Below, piece after piece: positions 17,841 through 26,930 of a stretch of DNA of 50,434 bases. The DNA comes from Deltaproteobacteria bacterium (GTDB taxonomy: Bacteria > Desulfobacterota > GWC2-55-46 > UBA9637): the NCBI GenBank assembly GCA_016219285.1, contig JACRNJ010000027.1, positions 1-50,434 on the forward strand, in the 5' to 3' direction. Within the stretch, counting starts at the first letter, position 1; every line of letters starts with the position of its first letter. A program made the translations under genes and the position numbers. The notes under the pieces were generated by a model that saw only the letters and a list, made by a program, of their open reading frames with translations, did not search any database and was not told the origin of the DNA.

Positions 17841-17913
17841 GCCTAAAAGCCTACGAGCTTACAAGTCTAAAAATTTTTACTTGCAGGCTAACTACTTGTA
17901 GACCATTAGGCTG
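17841..17913 (-). repeat. intergenic inverted repeat before aroD
   Basis: CAGCCTAA (17841-17848) and TTAGGCTG at the far end bracket further partly complementary words (GCTTACAAGTC / CTACTTGTAGAC). The tract lies between the MEMO-family gene and aroD, both on the minus strand. It may act as a transcript-end hairpin, but there is no T-run. Confidence 0.6.
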
Positions 17914-17916
17914 CCA

Positions 17917-18747
17917 TTACTTTATCAATATCCCTGCGTATCCTACCACATGCGCGTAATCGCCGCTTGTATCGCCTGAGGTTGCATAATCAATCAGTTC
18001 TGCCTTCTTTGCCCCGAGTTCTTTTGTTGCCACAAGGGCTATTGTGGCGGGTATTATGCCGCACATGCTTATGTTTTCTTGAGATACTGTTTCAATAAGG
18101 GCTTTTGGGTTTAATGCAAGGATTTTATCTATTGCCTTCTTATCCTTCTTTTTTGTTACAGCATCCGACTCATAATGATTCATGTCTGAGCTTACCGCGA
18201 TTAAAACATGGTCTTTCCCCGATAGAGACATTCGGGGACAAGTGTATTTACGGATTACATTTGCAACAGCCTTGCCCAAATCTTCACATCCCTCATAATC
18301 CATATACATGATAGTTACAGGGACAATGGATGCATTCGGATTAAAGTGATGGATAAACGGCAACTGCACTTCCAACGAATGTTCTCTGATATGCGCTGTT
18401 GAATCGTCTGAAAATAAGTGAGATTCTTCAAGCAGGAGATGAGCCAGTTCCTGATTTATATTTATTCTGCCAAAGGGCATTTCCCATTCACCATGAGGCA
18501 TTATTGCCGCCCTTTCGCCCAGCCCTGTATGATTAGGGCCAAGAAGAATGATATTGTCCGGTATTTTTACTCTGGAATATACGGAGCCGGCAACATTTCC
18601 GGAATATATATAACCTGCATGAGGCGCAATTATTGCCAGGGCATCTTCCTTAATAGCCGTTTCTTTTACCATCAACTCCACGGTTTTTTTAAGCGCCGCA
18701 GGCTCGCCCGGATAAAACTGATATGCTACCGCAGGTTTTCTAATCAC
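17917..18747 (-). CDS. amrB: AmmeMemoRadiSam system protein B (MEMO1 family)
   Basis: The MEMO1-like family is related to extradiol dioxygenases. In bacteria the gene often occurs with an AMMECR1 protein and a radical-SAM enzyme, and its biochemical role is not settled. The 276-residue product matches along its whole length: RKPAVAYQFYPGEPAALKKTV, AIIAPHAGYIYSGNVAGSVYS, ILLGPNHTGLG, REHSLEVQLPFIHHFNP, AVSSDMNHYESDAV, CGIIPATIAL, and a GDTSGDYAHVVGYAGI end. His residues in APHAGY, GPNHTG and SLEVQLPF/DMNHY could bind metal. The AMMECR1 and radical-SAM partners are not in this window. Confidence 0.92.
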   Translation of the reverse strand: MIRKPAVAYQFYPGEPAALKKTVELMVKETAIKEDALAIIAPHAGYIYSGNVAGSVYSRVKIPDNIILLGPNHTGLGERAAIMPHGEWEMPFGRININQELAHLLLEESHLFSDDSTAHIREHSLEVQLPFIHHFNPNASIVPVTIMYMDYEGCEDLGKAVANVIRKYTCPRMSLSGKDHVLIAVSSDMNHYESDAVTKKKDKKAIDKILALNPKALIETVSQENISMCGIIPATIALVATKELGAKKAELIDYATSGDTSGDYAHVVGYAGILIK

Positions 18748-18903
18748 AATCTCTCCGTAATTGCGAAGTTGTTAAATTTTATCAAAAAGATGCCGCAATG
18801 TCTATGCCTCAAATGATGCCTCAAATGAGGCTCTACAATCCCTTTGCAACAAAACTTGTTTTATGCTAATTTCATAACATTTGTATTCGGAGGTTTTTGA
18901 AAC

Positions 18904-19656
18904 ATGTCAGGTCATTCAAGATGGGCAAATATCAAACATAAGAAGGCAAAAAGCGACGTCAAGAAAGGAAAGGTTTTTACAAAGCTCATCAAAGAGGTGA
19001 TTGTCGCGGCAAAGATGGGCGGCGGCGACCCTGACGGCAATCCACGGCTTAGGGCGGCAGTAGATAAGGCAAAGGCCAGCAATGTGCCGTCAGACAACAT
19101 AGACCGGGCAATAAAAAAAGGCGCAGGTGAGATGGATGGGATTAATTATGAAGAGCATGTGTACGAAGGTTATGGCCCGGGAGGCATAGCTGTTCTTGTT
19201 TCAGTTACAACCGATAATAAAAACAGAACAGCCAGTGATGTGAGACACATATTTACCAAAGGTGGAGGAAGACTAGGTGAGAGCGGTTCGGTTGCGTGGA
19301 TGTTTGAAAAAAAGGGCATGTTTACATTTGATATGGATTCTGTGAGCGAAGATAAACTTATGGATGTTGCCGTAGACGCCGGGGCAGAGGATATAATAAC
19401 AAATAATGAGGATAAGGTGTTTGAGGTTTACAGCGCAGCAAGCGATTTTCACAAGGTGAAAGAGGTGTTTGATTCAAAGGGGCTTAAATACACATTGGCT
19501 GAAATCAGCATGATACCTAAGAATACAATCAGGGTAGAGGGCAAAACAGCGGAACATGTATTGAGGCTTATGGAAGAACTGGAAGAGCAGGATGATGTTC
19601 AGGATGTTTATGCCAACTTTGATATACCAAAAGAAGAGATGGAGAAAGTAGCATAA
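18904..19656 (+). CDS. yebC: YebC/PmpR-family protein (TACO1 type)
   Basis: The 250-residue YebC family member opens with the signature [31 protein letters not shown], followed by [34 protein letters not shown] and [19 protein letters not shown]. Members were first described as DNA-binding regulators and later as translation factors that ease ribosome stalling, so the role is not settled. CGGAGG precedes the ATG. It stands at the head of the classic yebC-ruvC-ruvA-ruvB order and is probably co-transcribed with the resolvase genes. It is divergent from the MEMO gene. Confidence 0.95.
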   Translation: MSGHSRWANIKHKKAKSDVKKGKVFTKLIKEVIVAAKMGGGDPDGNPRLRAAVDKAKASNVPSDNIDRAIKKGAGEMDGINYEEHVYEGYGPGGIAVLVSVTTDNKNRTASDVRHIFTKGGGRLGESGSVAWMFEKKGMFTFDMDSVSEDKLMDVAVDAGAEDIITNNEDKVFEVYSAASDFHKVKEVFDSKGLKYTLAEISMIPKNTIRVEGKTAEHVLRLMEELEEQDDVQDVYANFDIPKEEMEKVA

Positions 19657-19741
19657 CTACAGTTTCAAGATGCAAGACTCAGGTTGTAAGATTTAAGTTT
19701 TTACTTATAACCTGCAACTTTCAACTTACAACTTGCAACTT
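19657..19741 (+). repeat. intergenic inverted repeat, GCAAGTTGCAAG family
   Basis: This self-complementary tract lies between yebC and ruvC and is made of TTTCAAGATGCAAG words and their complements (CTTGCAACTT at the far end), around the common centre AAGTTTTTACTT. The same centre occurs in the copies at 22042 and 34893. Confidence 0.75.
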
Positions 19742-19756
19742 AATTTGGGAGGTCTT

Positions 19757-20299
19757 TTGAGGGTTCTCGGCATTGACCCTGGTTCGCATATTACAGGGTA
19801 TGGCATAGTGGATAGTGACAAAGGAAAGTTGGTACATATCTGTGACGGCAGCATTGTGACCGGCTCAAAAAACCATATTGCCTTAAAGCTTAATTCAATT
19901 TTTGATGCAATCCATAAAGTTGTTAACGAGTTTAAGCCGGATAGTGTTGCTGTTGAAGATATATTTTATGCAAAGAACGCCCGCAGCGCCATTATGCTTG
20001 GTCATGCCAGAGGTGTAGCAATATTATCTGTTGCTCAGCACGGATTGTCTGTATCTGCATATAGCCCTATGAAGATAAAGCAGGCTGTCGTTGGTTATGG
20101 CAATGCCACAAAGGAGCAGGTGCAGAAAATGGTGAAGGCTCTTTTAAAAATGAACTCAATGCCAAAACCAGATGCCTCTGATGCGCTGGCGGCGGCGATA
20201 TGCCATATACACCATAATAACAATTGCAAGTTGCAAGTTGCAAGTTATAAGAAGCAAGAAATTAGAAGCAAGAAGCAAGAAAAAAATCTTGCATCTTGA
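19757..20299 (+). CDS. ruvC: RuvC, Holliday junction resolvase
   Basis: RuvC cuts Holliday junctions symmetrically as a dimer in the RuvABC complex. The start is TTG 19757 behind GGGAGG. The acidic catalytic residues sit in RVLGIDPGSHITGYGIV, VAVEDIFYAKN and MPKPDASDALAAAICH. The enzyme proper ends near residue 155. The last 25 residues (rich in Lys, Gln and Ser, with KKQEIRSKKQEK) are translated from an inserted intergenic-type repeat, which has replaced the original stop. The core looks intact and ruvA follows. Confidence 0.93.
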   Translation: MRVLGIDPGSHITGYGIVDSDKGKLVHICDGSIVTGSKNHIALKLNSIFDAIHKVVNEFKPDSVAVEDIFYAKNARSAIMLGHARGVAILSVAQHGLSVSAYSPMKIKQAVVGYGNATKEQVQKMVKALLKMNSMPKPDASDALAAAICHIHHNNNCKLQVASYKKQEIRSKKQEKNLAS

Positions 20300-20318
20300 C
20301 TCTTGCATCTTACCTCTG
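20221..20318 (+). repeat. GCAAGTTGCAAG-family repeat running through the ruvC 3' end
   Basis: AAGTTGCAAGTTGCAAG and AGAAGCAAGAAAT words are followed by their complements (CTTGCATCTTGACTCTTGCATC). The repeat starts inside ruvC (from about codon 156), contains its stop codon, and reaches to within 8 bases of the ruvA start. The ruvA start consequently has no recognisable ribosome site. Confidence 0.75.
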
Positions 20319-20325
20319 TTTTTTT

Positions 20326-20928
20326 ATGATAGCCCACGTAAAAGGTAAAATAATCCACAAATCGCCGGAATCTGTCATAATTGATGTTGCAGGTGTCGGT
20401 TATGAGGTGCATATCCCTCTTTCTACTTACTATAAGTTGCCTGAAATGGAGGAATATGTAAGCCTCAATACCTATACCCACATCAGGGAAGATGCCATGC
20501 AGTTGTACGGTTTTTTTACACAGAGAGAGAAAGAGATATTTCAACTGCTCATAGCCGTTTCAGGCGTTGGACCAAGGCTGGCAAGAAATATCCTTTCAGG
20601 CATACCGGCGGATGACCTTGCATCAGCTATATCTTCGGCAGATATAGCAAGGCTTAAGGCCATTCCCGGAATAGGCGGAAAGACAGCAGAAAGGCTGGTT
20701 GTTGAACTGAAGGATAAGATGACAGCCGTATCGGGGGTCAGAGGTCAGGGGTCGGGGGTCAGGGGCGACGATGGCATGTCAAGAGATGTTTATTCTGCTC
20801 TTGTAAATCTTGGCTATAAAGGCCCTGTGGCAGACAGGGCAATAGAAAAGGCCAGGAAGACCAATGCAGAAGCAGCAACATTTGAGATATTACTAAAAGA
20901 ATCGCTTAAGGTTTTGGCGCATGGGTAA
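20326..20928 (+). CDS. ruvA: RuvA, Holliday junction branch migration subunit
   Basis: RuvA binds four-way junctions as a tetramer and loads the RuvB motor. The 200-residue product has domain I (MIAHVKGKIIHKSPESVIIDVAGVGYEVHIP), two helix-hairpin-helix motifs (LLIAVSGVGPRLARNILSG and LKAIPGIGGKTAERLVVELK), a linker and the C-terminal RuvB-contact domain (DVYSALVNLGYKGPVADRAIEKA). I chose ATG 20326 because it matches the family start. The frame upstream is repeat sequence, and no ribosome site is seen. The linker at about residues 136-147 carries a GGGGTCAG-type repeat read as SGVRGQGSGVRG. Confidence 0.94.
   Translation: MIAHVKGKIIHKSPESVIIDVAGVGYEVHIPLSTYYKLPEMEEYVSLNTYTHIREDAMQLYGFFTQREKEIFQLLIAVSGVGPRLARNILSGIPADDLASAISSADIARLKAIPGIGGKTAERLVVELKDKMTAVSGVRGQGSGVRGDDGMSRDVYSALVNLGYKGPVADRAIEKARKTNAEAATFEILLKESLKVLAHG
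20732..20766 (+). repeat. GGGGTCAG tandem words inside the ruvA linker
   Basis: Near-tandem CGGGGGTCAG / AGGTCAGGGG units lie in frame and encode a Ser-Gly-Val-Arg-Gly-Gln-like stretch in the flexible linker between RuvA domains II and III. The frame is kept. Confidence 0.7.
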
Positions 20929-20934
20929 ATATCA

Positions 20935-21004
20935 GATTTTAGATTTACGATTTTAGATTTGAGATTTTTAAATCGTAATTCGTAAATCGTAATTCATAAA
21001 TCTT
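20935..21004 (+). repeat. intergenic inverted repeat, ATCGTAAATC family
   Basis: AGATTTTAGATTTACGATTTTAG words are followed by complementary AAATCGTAATTCGTAAATC words. The tract fills the ruvA-ruvB gap up to the ruvB start codon. Confidence 0.75.
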
Positions 21005-21005
21005 T

Positions 21006-22034
21006 ATGGATAACAGAGAAATCACACCAATAGTATTAGAAGATGAAAAGACCTTTGATGCTCAACTTCGGCCTAAATTTTTAAAAGACTACATAGGTCA
21101 AAGCGCAGCAAAGGAAAATCTTAAAATCTTTATAGATGCTGCAAAGGGGAGGGGCGAGGCGCTTGACCATGTGCTTTTCTATGGCCCGCCTGGTTTAGGA
21201 AAGACAACCCTTGCGTATATAATATCCAATGAGCTGAATGTCCATATAAAGACCACATCTGGTCCTGTTATAGAAAGGGCCGGCGACCTTGCAGCAATAC
21301 TTACCAACCTTGAAGAGCATGATGTTCTTTTTATTGATGAAATACACAGACTGAGCAGTGTTGTTGAAGAGATACTCTATCCTGCGATGGAGGATTATCA
21401 TATAGACATCATCATAGGCCAGGGTCCGTCTGCAAGGAGCGTTAAGCTGGACATACCAAGATTTACGCTTATCGGCGCTACGACAAGGGCCGGGCTTTTA
21501 ACATCGCCCCTTCGTGACAGGTTTGGAATTATCTCAAGGCTGGATTTTTATTCCTATGCTGAACTCAAGACCATTATTACAAGGTCAGCAGGAATCTTAA
21601 ATATAAAAACAGATGAAAGCGGCGCAGAAGAAATTGCACGACGTTCACGCGGCACGCCAAGGATTGCAAACAGACTGCTCAAACGGGTAAGGGATTTCGC
21701 CCAGGTAAAGGCAGATGGCATTATAACAGGGAATGTAGCTGATGAGGCATTGAAGATGCTGGAGATAGATAAAAAAGGTTTTGATAAGATGGACAGGCAG
21801 ATTCTTTTGTCTATTATTGATAAATATAGCGGCGGACCTGTTGGTATAGAATCCCTTGCAGCCGCTTTGCATGAAGAAAAGGATGCGCTTGAGGATGTAT
21901 ATGAGCCATATCTTATACAGGAGGGCTTTATACAGAGGACGTCAAGGGGCAGGGTTGCAACAAAACTGGCATACGAGCACCTTGGAAGGGCTTATCAAGA
22001 AGGCCAGAATAATCAGCAGAAAGGTTTGTTTTAG
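21006..22034 (+). CDS. ruvB: RuvB, Holliday junction branch migration helicase
   Basis: RuvB is the hexameric AAA+ motor of branch migration. The 342-residue product shows [19 protein letters not shown], Walker [15 protein letters not shown], Walker [20 protein letters not shown], sensor 1 [20 protein letters not shown], and the arginine finger within [20 protein letters not shown]. The C-terminal winged helix ([41 protein letters not shown]) binds DNA. Length and motifs are normal. The start ATG lies directly behind a palindromic repeat, with no good ribosome site visible. Confidence 0.97.
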   Translation: MDNREITPIVLEDEKTFDAQLRPKFLKDYIGQSAAKENLKIFIDAAKGRGEALDHVLFYGPPGLGKTTLAYIISNELNVHIKTTSGPVIERAGDLAAILTNLEEHDVLFIDEIHRLSSVVEEILYPAMEDYHIDIIIGQGPSARSVKLDIPRFTLIGATTRAGLLTSPLRDRFGIISRLDFYSYAELKTIITRSAGILNIKTDESGAEEIARRSRGTPRIANRLLKRVRDFAQVKADGIITGNVADEALKMLEIDKKGFDKMDRQILLSIIDKYSGGPVGIESLAAALHEEKDALEDVYEPYLIQEGFIQRTSRGRVATKLAYEHLGRAYQEGQNNQQKGLF

Positions 22035-22041
22035 GCAGCAT

Positions 22042-22112
22042 AGAAAGTTGCAAGTTGAAAGATGCAAGATTCAAGTTTTTACTTGCAGCTTGTGACTTGC
22101 ATCTTGAAACTT
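22042..22112 (+). repeat. intergenic inverted repeat, GCAAGTTGCAAG family
   Basis: AAGTTGCAAGTTGAAAGATGC is followed by the centre AAGTTTTTACTTGCAG and the complement GACTTGCATCTTGAAAC. The tract lies between ruvB and queH. Confidence 0.75.
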
Positions 22113-22118
22113 TAATTT

Positions 22119-22649
22119 ATGAAACTCCTTATCCATATCTGCTGCGGCCCGTGCGCCGTCTATCCGCTGAAAAGAATCTTTGACGGAAAGATGGAAGTAT
22201 GGGGATTTTTCTTTAACCCCAATATCCATCCTTACACAGAATATCAAAAAAGACTTGGGGCAGTAAAAATACTTGCGGATAAAATGGATGTTAAGATGAT
22301 TTACAGGGACGAGTACGGCCTTGAAGAATTTTTAAAAAATACCATTAATAACATTGACGCAAGATGCAACTACTGCTACTCATCCAGGCTTGAGGCAACC
22401 GTACAGGCTGCAAAGGAAAACCATTTTGACTATTTTTCATCATCCCTTCTTTACAGCAAGCGCCAAGACCATGAATTAATCAGAGGTATAGGAAAAGGTA
22501 TAGGAGAGAGATTCGGCGTGCCATTTTACTATGATGATTTTCGCATCGGCTGGAAACAAGGCATTAAAGAATCAAAAGACATGGGGCTTTACCGCCAGCA
22601 GTATTGCGGGTGCATATTCAGCGAAAGGGAACGATATTTAGCTAAATGA
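22119..22649 (+). CDS. queH: QueH-type epoxyqueuosine reductase
   Basis: QueH reduces epoxyqueuosine to queuosine in tRNA and replaces the unrelated cobalamin enzyme QueG. The 176-residue product has the cysteine pattern of the family: HICCGPCAVYPL near the N-terminus, ARCNYCYSSRLEATVQAA in the middle, and YCGCIFSERERY at the end. Also present are FFNPNIHPYTEYQKRL and DYFSSSLLYSKRQDHELI. The cysteines are expected to bind an Fe-S cluster and a second iron. Its stop overlaps the next start (ATGA), so it is translationally coupled to the adenosyltransferase gene. Confidence 0.92.
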   Translation: MKLLIHICCGPCAVYPLKRIFDGKMEVWGFFFNPNIHPYTEYQKRLGAVKILADKMDVKMIYRDEYGLEEFLKNTINNIDARCNYCYSSRLEATVQAAKENHFDYFSSSLLYSKRQDHELIRGIGKGIGERFGVPFYYDDFRIGWKQGIKESKDMGLYRQQYCGCIFSERERYLAK

Positions 22650-23869
22650 TTCCTATGCGCAATATTACAATAGAAATCCTTAAAAATCATGCGGTGGCGG
22701 AACAGCGAGTTGAAATTGTAGAGAGAAAGGGTGTCGGCCATCCTGATTATATCTGCGATGCAATCATGGAAAATATTTCAGTTGCATTGAGTCAGGAGTA
22801 TCTGAAAAGATTCGGTGATATACTGCACCACAATATTGACAAGGGGCTTCTTGTTGCAGGGCAGGTGGAAAGGAAATTTGGCGGAGGCAGGGTTATAAAA
22901 CCGATGGAACTCATCATCGGAGACAGAGCAACTTTCAAAATCGGCGATAAGAATATTGATGTGGAAGGCATAGCAATTGAAACTGCAAAAAAGTGGTTTC
23001 AGAAAAACTTGCGATTTGTGGATGCGGAAAGGCATGTAAAATACCGTGTGGTGCTGGCGCAGGGTTCAGAGGAACTTACCGATATTTTCAAAAGAAAGGG
23101 AAAACTTAAAGGCGCCAATGATACATCCGCCGCTGTTGGATATGCTCCGTTTACTCCAACGGAGGATGCGGTTTATGAGGTTGAGAGGCTTTTAAACTCC
23201 AAAAGAATTAAAGATGCCCTTCCTGAAACCGGGGAGGATGTGAAGGTTATGGGGCTGCGCAGGGGGAGGATGCTGGATTTAACTGTTGCTATGCCTCTGA
23301 TTTCAAGATATGTGAAAGATGAGCGGGATTATTTTTTAAAAAGAGGAAGGATAAGAGGAATCATCGGCAGGATAGCAGAAGATAAATTCTACTCTGATTT
23401 TGACGGCATAAATGTTCGCCTCAACACCCTTGATAAAAAAGCGCAGGGGCTCGGCGGCATCTATCTATCGCTTCTCGGCACATCCGCAGAGGATGCGGAT
23501 TCTGGACAGGTAGGGAGAGGCAACAGGGTAAACGGCGTTATATCGCTCAACAGACCAATGGGCACCGAGGCCGCTGCCGGCAAAAACCCTGTGAGTCATG
23601 TGGGAAAGATTTATAATATCCTTGCGCACAAGCTGGCAAAGGATATATATGATAATATTGAAGGTGTAAAAGAGGTTTATGTATGGCTCTTAAGCGAAAT
23701 AGGCGCAAGGATTGACAAACCCCATCTTGCATCCGCGCAGATTATTTTAAAAAATGGCATTGATAAAAGATATGTCAATAAAAAGGCAGAAGAGATAATA
23801 GATGATGGTCTCTCAAATATAGGTAAATTTTGTACTGAGCTTGCTGATGGAAAATATCCGGTTTGTTAA
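22646..23869 (+). CDS. archaeal-type methionine adenosyltransferase
   Basis: This enzyme makes S-adenosylmethionine from methionine and ATP. The 407-residue protein belongs to the archaeal-type family, not to bacterial MetK. It shows [79 protein letters not shown], and [47 protein letters not shown]. Such enzymes are known from a minority of bacteria. It overlaps queH by four bases. ATG 22655 is an alternative start three codons on. I cannot tell whether the genome also has a bacterial MetK. Confidence 0.92.
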   Translation: MIPMRNITIEILKNHAVAEQRVEIVERKGVGHPDYICDAIMENISVALSQEYLKRFGDILHHNIDKGLLVAGQVERKFGGGRVIKPMELIIGDRATFKIGDKNIDVEGIAIETAKKWFQKNLRFVDAERHVKYRVVLAQGSEELTDIFKRKGKLKGANDTSAAVGYAPFTPTEDAVYEVERLLNSKRIKDALPETGEDVKVMGLRRGRMLDLTVAMPLISRYVKDERDYFLKRGRIRGIIGRIAEDKFYSDFDGINVRLNTLDKKAQGLGGIYLSLLGTSAEDADSGQVGRGNRVNGVISLNRPMGTEAAAGKNPVSHVGKIYNILAHKLAKDIYDNIEGVKEVYVWLLSEIGARIDKPHLASAQIILKNGIDKRYVNKKAEEIIDDGLSNIGKFCTELADGKYPVC

Positions 23870-23908
23870 AGGCAAGAAGTTTCATATCATAATAATAGGG
23901 AGTCGCCA

Positions 23909-24274
23909 ATGACTAATAGGGAAAAGGCAAGGCAGGAAAGACTCAGGAAGGCGCTTATTGAAAAAAAACGTAAGATGTGGAATGAGCTCAGAAATGAAAT
24001 TTTCAATAAACTCGGCAATGAATACAACAAGCAGTTTGACATGCCGCAGGATTTGGAGGATCAAGCGCTCATTGATGTTATTGAGGATGTGGGCCTGGCG
24101 ATTGCTGATATAAGACGTCAGGAACTTACAAGCATGGATGAGACAATAAGGAAACTTGAGCATGGAACTTATGGCGTGTGCGAAGAGTGCGGAGAAAATA
24201 TAAGTGAGAGGCGGCTTAAGGTCATGCCTTTTACAATGTACTGCGTAAAGTGTCAAAAGAAAACTGAAGGATAG
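23909..24274 (+). CDS. DksA/TraR-family zinc-finger protein
   Basis: The family includes DksA, which binds the RNA polymerase secondary channel and acts together with ppGpp. The 121-residue product has an N-terminal coiled coil (ARQERLRKALIEKKRKMWNEL), the central helix TSMDETIRKLEHGTYGVCEECG, and the four-Cys finger CEECGENISERRLKVMPFTMYCVKCQ. The acidic pair at the coiled-coil tip of true DksA (DxxDxA) is not obvious here, although DVGLAIADIRRQEL lies at the matching place. A DksA-like or regulator role is therefore uncertain. The next gene starts 15 bases on. Confidence 0.85.
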   Translation: MTNREKARQERLRKALIEKKRKMWNELRNEIFNKLGNEYNKQFDMPQDLEDQALIDVIEDVGLAIADIRRQELTSMDETIRKLEHGTYGVCEECGENISERRLKVMPFTMYCVKCQKKTEG

Positions 24275-24289
24275 AGTGGAGGCTGCGGT

Positions 24290-26488
24290 ATGGAAATAAA
24301 GTTGGGCGATATTCTGATAAAAAAAAGTCTTATTACCCGCGATCAGCTTAGAGATGTTTTGATAGCCCAACAGGGAGGAGATGAGAATCTGGGGCTTAAG
24401 CGTGGAGAGAAGCTTGGCAGAGTTCTCCTTGCAAAAGGGCATATTGCCCCTATGGAGTTGGTGAGAATTTTATGTGAGCAAAAAGGGAATATAGATTTTC
24501 TCCTTATAGGCCGCTATCTTGTTGAACCGATGTTGGTTGCGTCAATTGCTGAGAGGGTGGCAGAAAGGTTTAATATCCTCCCTCTGGTATCTATGGATAA
24601 AGATACAATAATAGTAGCCTCCAACATGGTAATTCCAGCTGATGAACATAATGAGATGGAAAACATTATAAGAAAGAAGATAGAGGTAGTGATAGTTGAT
24701 GATAAAAACTTTTCTGATAATATAAAGCTGTGTTACAGCACATTCAAAAAAAGGGGGGTGGGCAGTGTCAGGATTGGCGAGATTCTTGTTAGGGATAAAT
24801 ATCTTTCATATGAAGAACTTGAGGCAGCCCTGCGGGAAAGCGCAAAGACACAGAGATTGCTGGGTAAGGTTCTTATAGAGAATGGGAAGGTAAACAAAGA
24901 AGATTTTTTTCAGATACTTTCTACGCAGAGAAAGCTCCCCCTTGTGTCAGCCTACGATATACTTCCTATACTTGATAAAAACCTTGTAAAAAGCATACCA
25001 AAGGCTTTTTTTTTACGTAATTTAACAGTCCCTTATCTTAAAGAAGGGAACAAGCTCTATACCGTTACTGCCGAGCCTGCCGTAGACCTGGATGAGTTTA
25101 GAAAGGCTATGAAGTGTAAGGAGGTAGATATAAAACTTGCAACATATTCTGATATAGAGATGATATTAAGGACAATATATGACGACACCGAGATGCATGT
25201 AATAGAGGAAAGAAAGGTTAAAGAAGATGAGCTTAAAGATGCGCCCATTGAAGATGAATTGTCTCCTATCACGGCAGAGGATATAGGAACACTGTCTGAA
25301 AAACTTCAGAAAATAAGCAACCACCTCCTTTGGGAGGCTATAAAGATGCGCGCCAGCGATATTCATATAGAAAATTATGAAAAGAATACAGCGGTAAGAT
25401 TTAGGATTGATGGGACATTGTATGATATAAAACATCTTCAGATTAACAGAAACAACGCAGGCGGGATAGTTAATGTTATAAAGGTGCAGTCAAATTTGGA
25501 TATATCGGAAAGGAGGCTGCCGCAGGGCGGTAGGTTCAGAAAAAAGACAATGGATGGCGGTATATATGACTTTAGGGTTCAAAGCCAGCCTACACTTCAT
25601 GGTGAGAATCTTGTATTGAGAGTATTGAATCAAACCAGCGCTTTTCTTGCTTTAGATGAGATAGGGTTTTCATCTGACGTTAAAGTCAAGTATGAAAAAT
25701 TGATAAAAAATCCTTCCGGTTTGATATTGATAACAGGCCCTACAGGCAGCGGGAAGACAACCACCCTGTATTCAACATTAAGCATCTTAAGCAAAGGGCT
25801 GGGTAAAAAGGTAGTCACAATAGAAGACCCGGTGGAATATTCCCTTGAGAGGGTGCAGCAATCGCAGGTCAAAGATGATATAGGCTATACCTTTGCCCAA
25901 GCTGTCAGGGCATTTCTGAGACAAGACCCGGATATTATGCTAATTGGCGAAATAAGGGACCACGAAACAGCTATAGAGGCTATGAGGGCAAGTCAGACCG
26001 GGCATCTCGTTTTTTCAACCCTTCATACCAATAATACCATTGAATCTGTCCAACGCCTGATAGATCTGGATATAAATCCCAGTACCCTTGCTTCTGAATT
26101 ATTGCTTATTATATCCCAGAGGCTTGCCAAGAAAATTTGTCCTGATTGTAAAAAAGAATATAGACCCAGCAAAGAACTTCTTGACAGTTTTTACCCCTAC
26201 GGTGTTCCTTCAGGTCTTGTATTTTATCAAGGCGCAGGCTGCAAAGATTGCGGTTTCACAGGGTACAAGGGCAGAATCGCAATAATGGAGTTTTGGTTTA
26301 TAGATACGGAAAGCAAACGTCTTATAATAGAAAAGGCTGATTTCAACGAAATGCTTGCCAGTAGTCTGAAGAGTGGAATGGTTCCCATAATAAAAGATGC
26401 CCTTATGAAGGTTGAGGCAGGCATAATACCTCTTGATGAGATTCCCAATATAGTGCCATATTTCCAGATAATAAACTGGAAGGATTAG
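24290..26488 (+). CDS. PilB/GspE-type secretion ATPase with MshEN domains
   Basis: The 732-residue hexameric ATPase is of the kind that extends type IV pili or drives type II secretion. Two N-terminal MshEN-like regions (LGDILIKKSLITRDQLRDVL and IGEILVRDKYLSYEELEAAL) usually bind c-di-GMP. The core has HLLWEAIKMRASDIHIE, Walker A LITGPTGSGKTTTLYS, the Asp box TIEDPVEYSLE, Walker B DPDIMLIGEIRDHETA and the His box TGHLVFSTLHTNN. A four-Cys zinc site follows (CPDCKKEY, CKDCGFTGYKGR). No other pilus or secretion gene is in the window, so the partner system is unknown. Confidence 0.9.
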   Translation: MEIKLGDILIKKSLITRDQLRDVLIAQQGGDENLGLKRGEKLGRVLLAKGHIAPMELVRILCEQKGNIDFLLIGRYLVEPMLVASIAERVAERFNILPLVSMDKDTIIVASNMVIPADEHNEMENIIRKKIEVVIVDDKNFSDNIKLCYSTFKKRGVGSVRIGEILVRDKYLSYEELEAALRESAKTQRLLGKVLIENGKVNKEDFFQILSTQRKLPLVSAYDILPILDKNLVKSIPKAFFLRNLTVPYLKEGNKLYTVTAEPAVDLDEFRKAMKCKEVDIKLATYSDIEMILRTIYDDTEMHVIEERKVKEDELKDAPIEDELSPITAEDIGTLSEKLQKISNHLLWEAIKMRASDIHIENYEKNTAVRFRIDGTLYDIKHLQINRNNAGGIVNVIKVQSNLDISERRLPQGGRFRKKTMDGGIYDFRVQSQPTLHGENLVLRVLNQTSAFLALDEIGFSSDVKVKYEKLIKNPSGLILITGPTGSGKTTTLYSTLSILSKGLGKKVVTIEDPVEYSLERVQQSQVKDDIGYTFAQAVRAFLRQDPDIMLIGEIRDHETAIEAMRASQTGHLVFSTLHTNNTIESVQRLIDLDINPSTLASELLLIISQRLAKKICPDCKKEYRPSKELLDSFYPYGVPSGLVFYQGAGCKDCGFTGYKGRIAIMEFWFIDTESKRLIIEKADFNEMLASSLKSGMVPIIKDALMKVEAGIIPLDEIPNIVPYFQIINWKD

Positions 26489-26541
26489 GGTTCGCGTTTT
26501 ATTGCAGAGGAGAAAGAAGTTATATCCATATAAAAATGTAG

Positions 26542-26760
26542 ATGCAGTCTTTTCAACCCGCCTATATCCGCCTGTATGAGACAGGGGAGCTTTCCAAAAG
26601 AACCGACACACCGAACAGAATGCTTGAGGGCTGCCATCTCTGCCCGAGGAATTGCAAAGGAGGCGCTAAAAGAGATGCACAGGCAGGTCGGCGATTTGGC
26701 AATTGATAAAAGGGGAATAGCACAGACTACATCGGTTTCCTCCCTAAACCTGATATTTCT
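26542..26760 (+). pseudogene. pflX-like radical-SAM gene remnant
   Basis: The start reads SFQPAYIRLYETGELSKRT, followed by MLEGCHLCPRNCKGG, the N-terminal Cys motif of PflX-type radical-SAM proteins related to pyruvate-formate-lyase activases. That frame stops after about 55 codons. In the +1 frame, sequence from the middle of the same family appears directly (AKEALKEMHRQVGDLAIDKRGIAQ). The SAM-binding CxxxCxxC region and most of the barrel are absent. The gene has suffered a large internal deletion with a frameshift and cannot work. Confidence 0.7.
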
Positions 26761-26777
26761 ATAGAAGATGTTATTTC

Positions 26778-26930
26778 CTCATTACAGCGGCCTCAATTTT
26801 TCTTGCCCGCAACGGTTACACCTTGATTGCGGCAAATAAGGAGTTGGAGCGGTTTACTTCTACTGTGGCTGCTGAAAATAGAGAGTTGAGAGAACTCTCA
26901 TCCTGGTTTAAGAAACACTCCAGATTATAA
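26778..26930 (+). pseudogene. Doc/Fic-type toxin, C-terminal remnant
   Basis: An open stretch without a start reads LITAASIFLARNGYTLIAANKEL and ends AAENRELRELSSWFKKHSRL. This matches the last third of death-on-curing (Doc) toxins, the part after the catalytic HPFxxGNKR motif (VATLLFLELNGYxL, then AxxELxxxxVAxGxLxxEEIAxWL). The catalytic loop is lost. Its TAA overlaps the Nudix start (TAATG). No antitoxin gene is visible. Confidence 0.55.
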
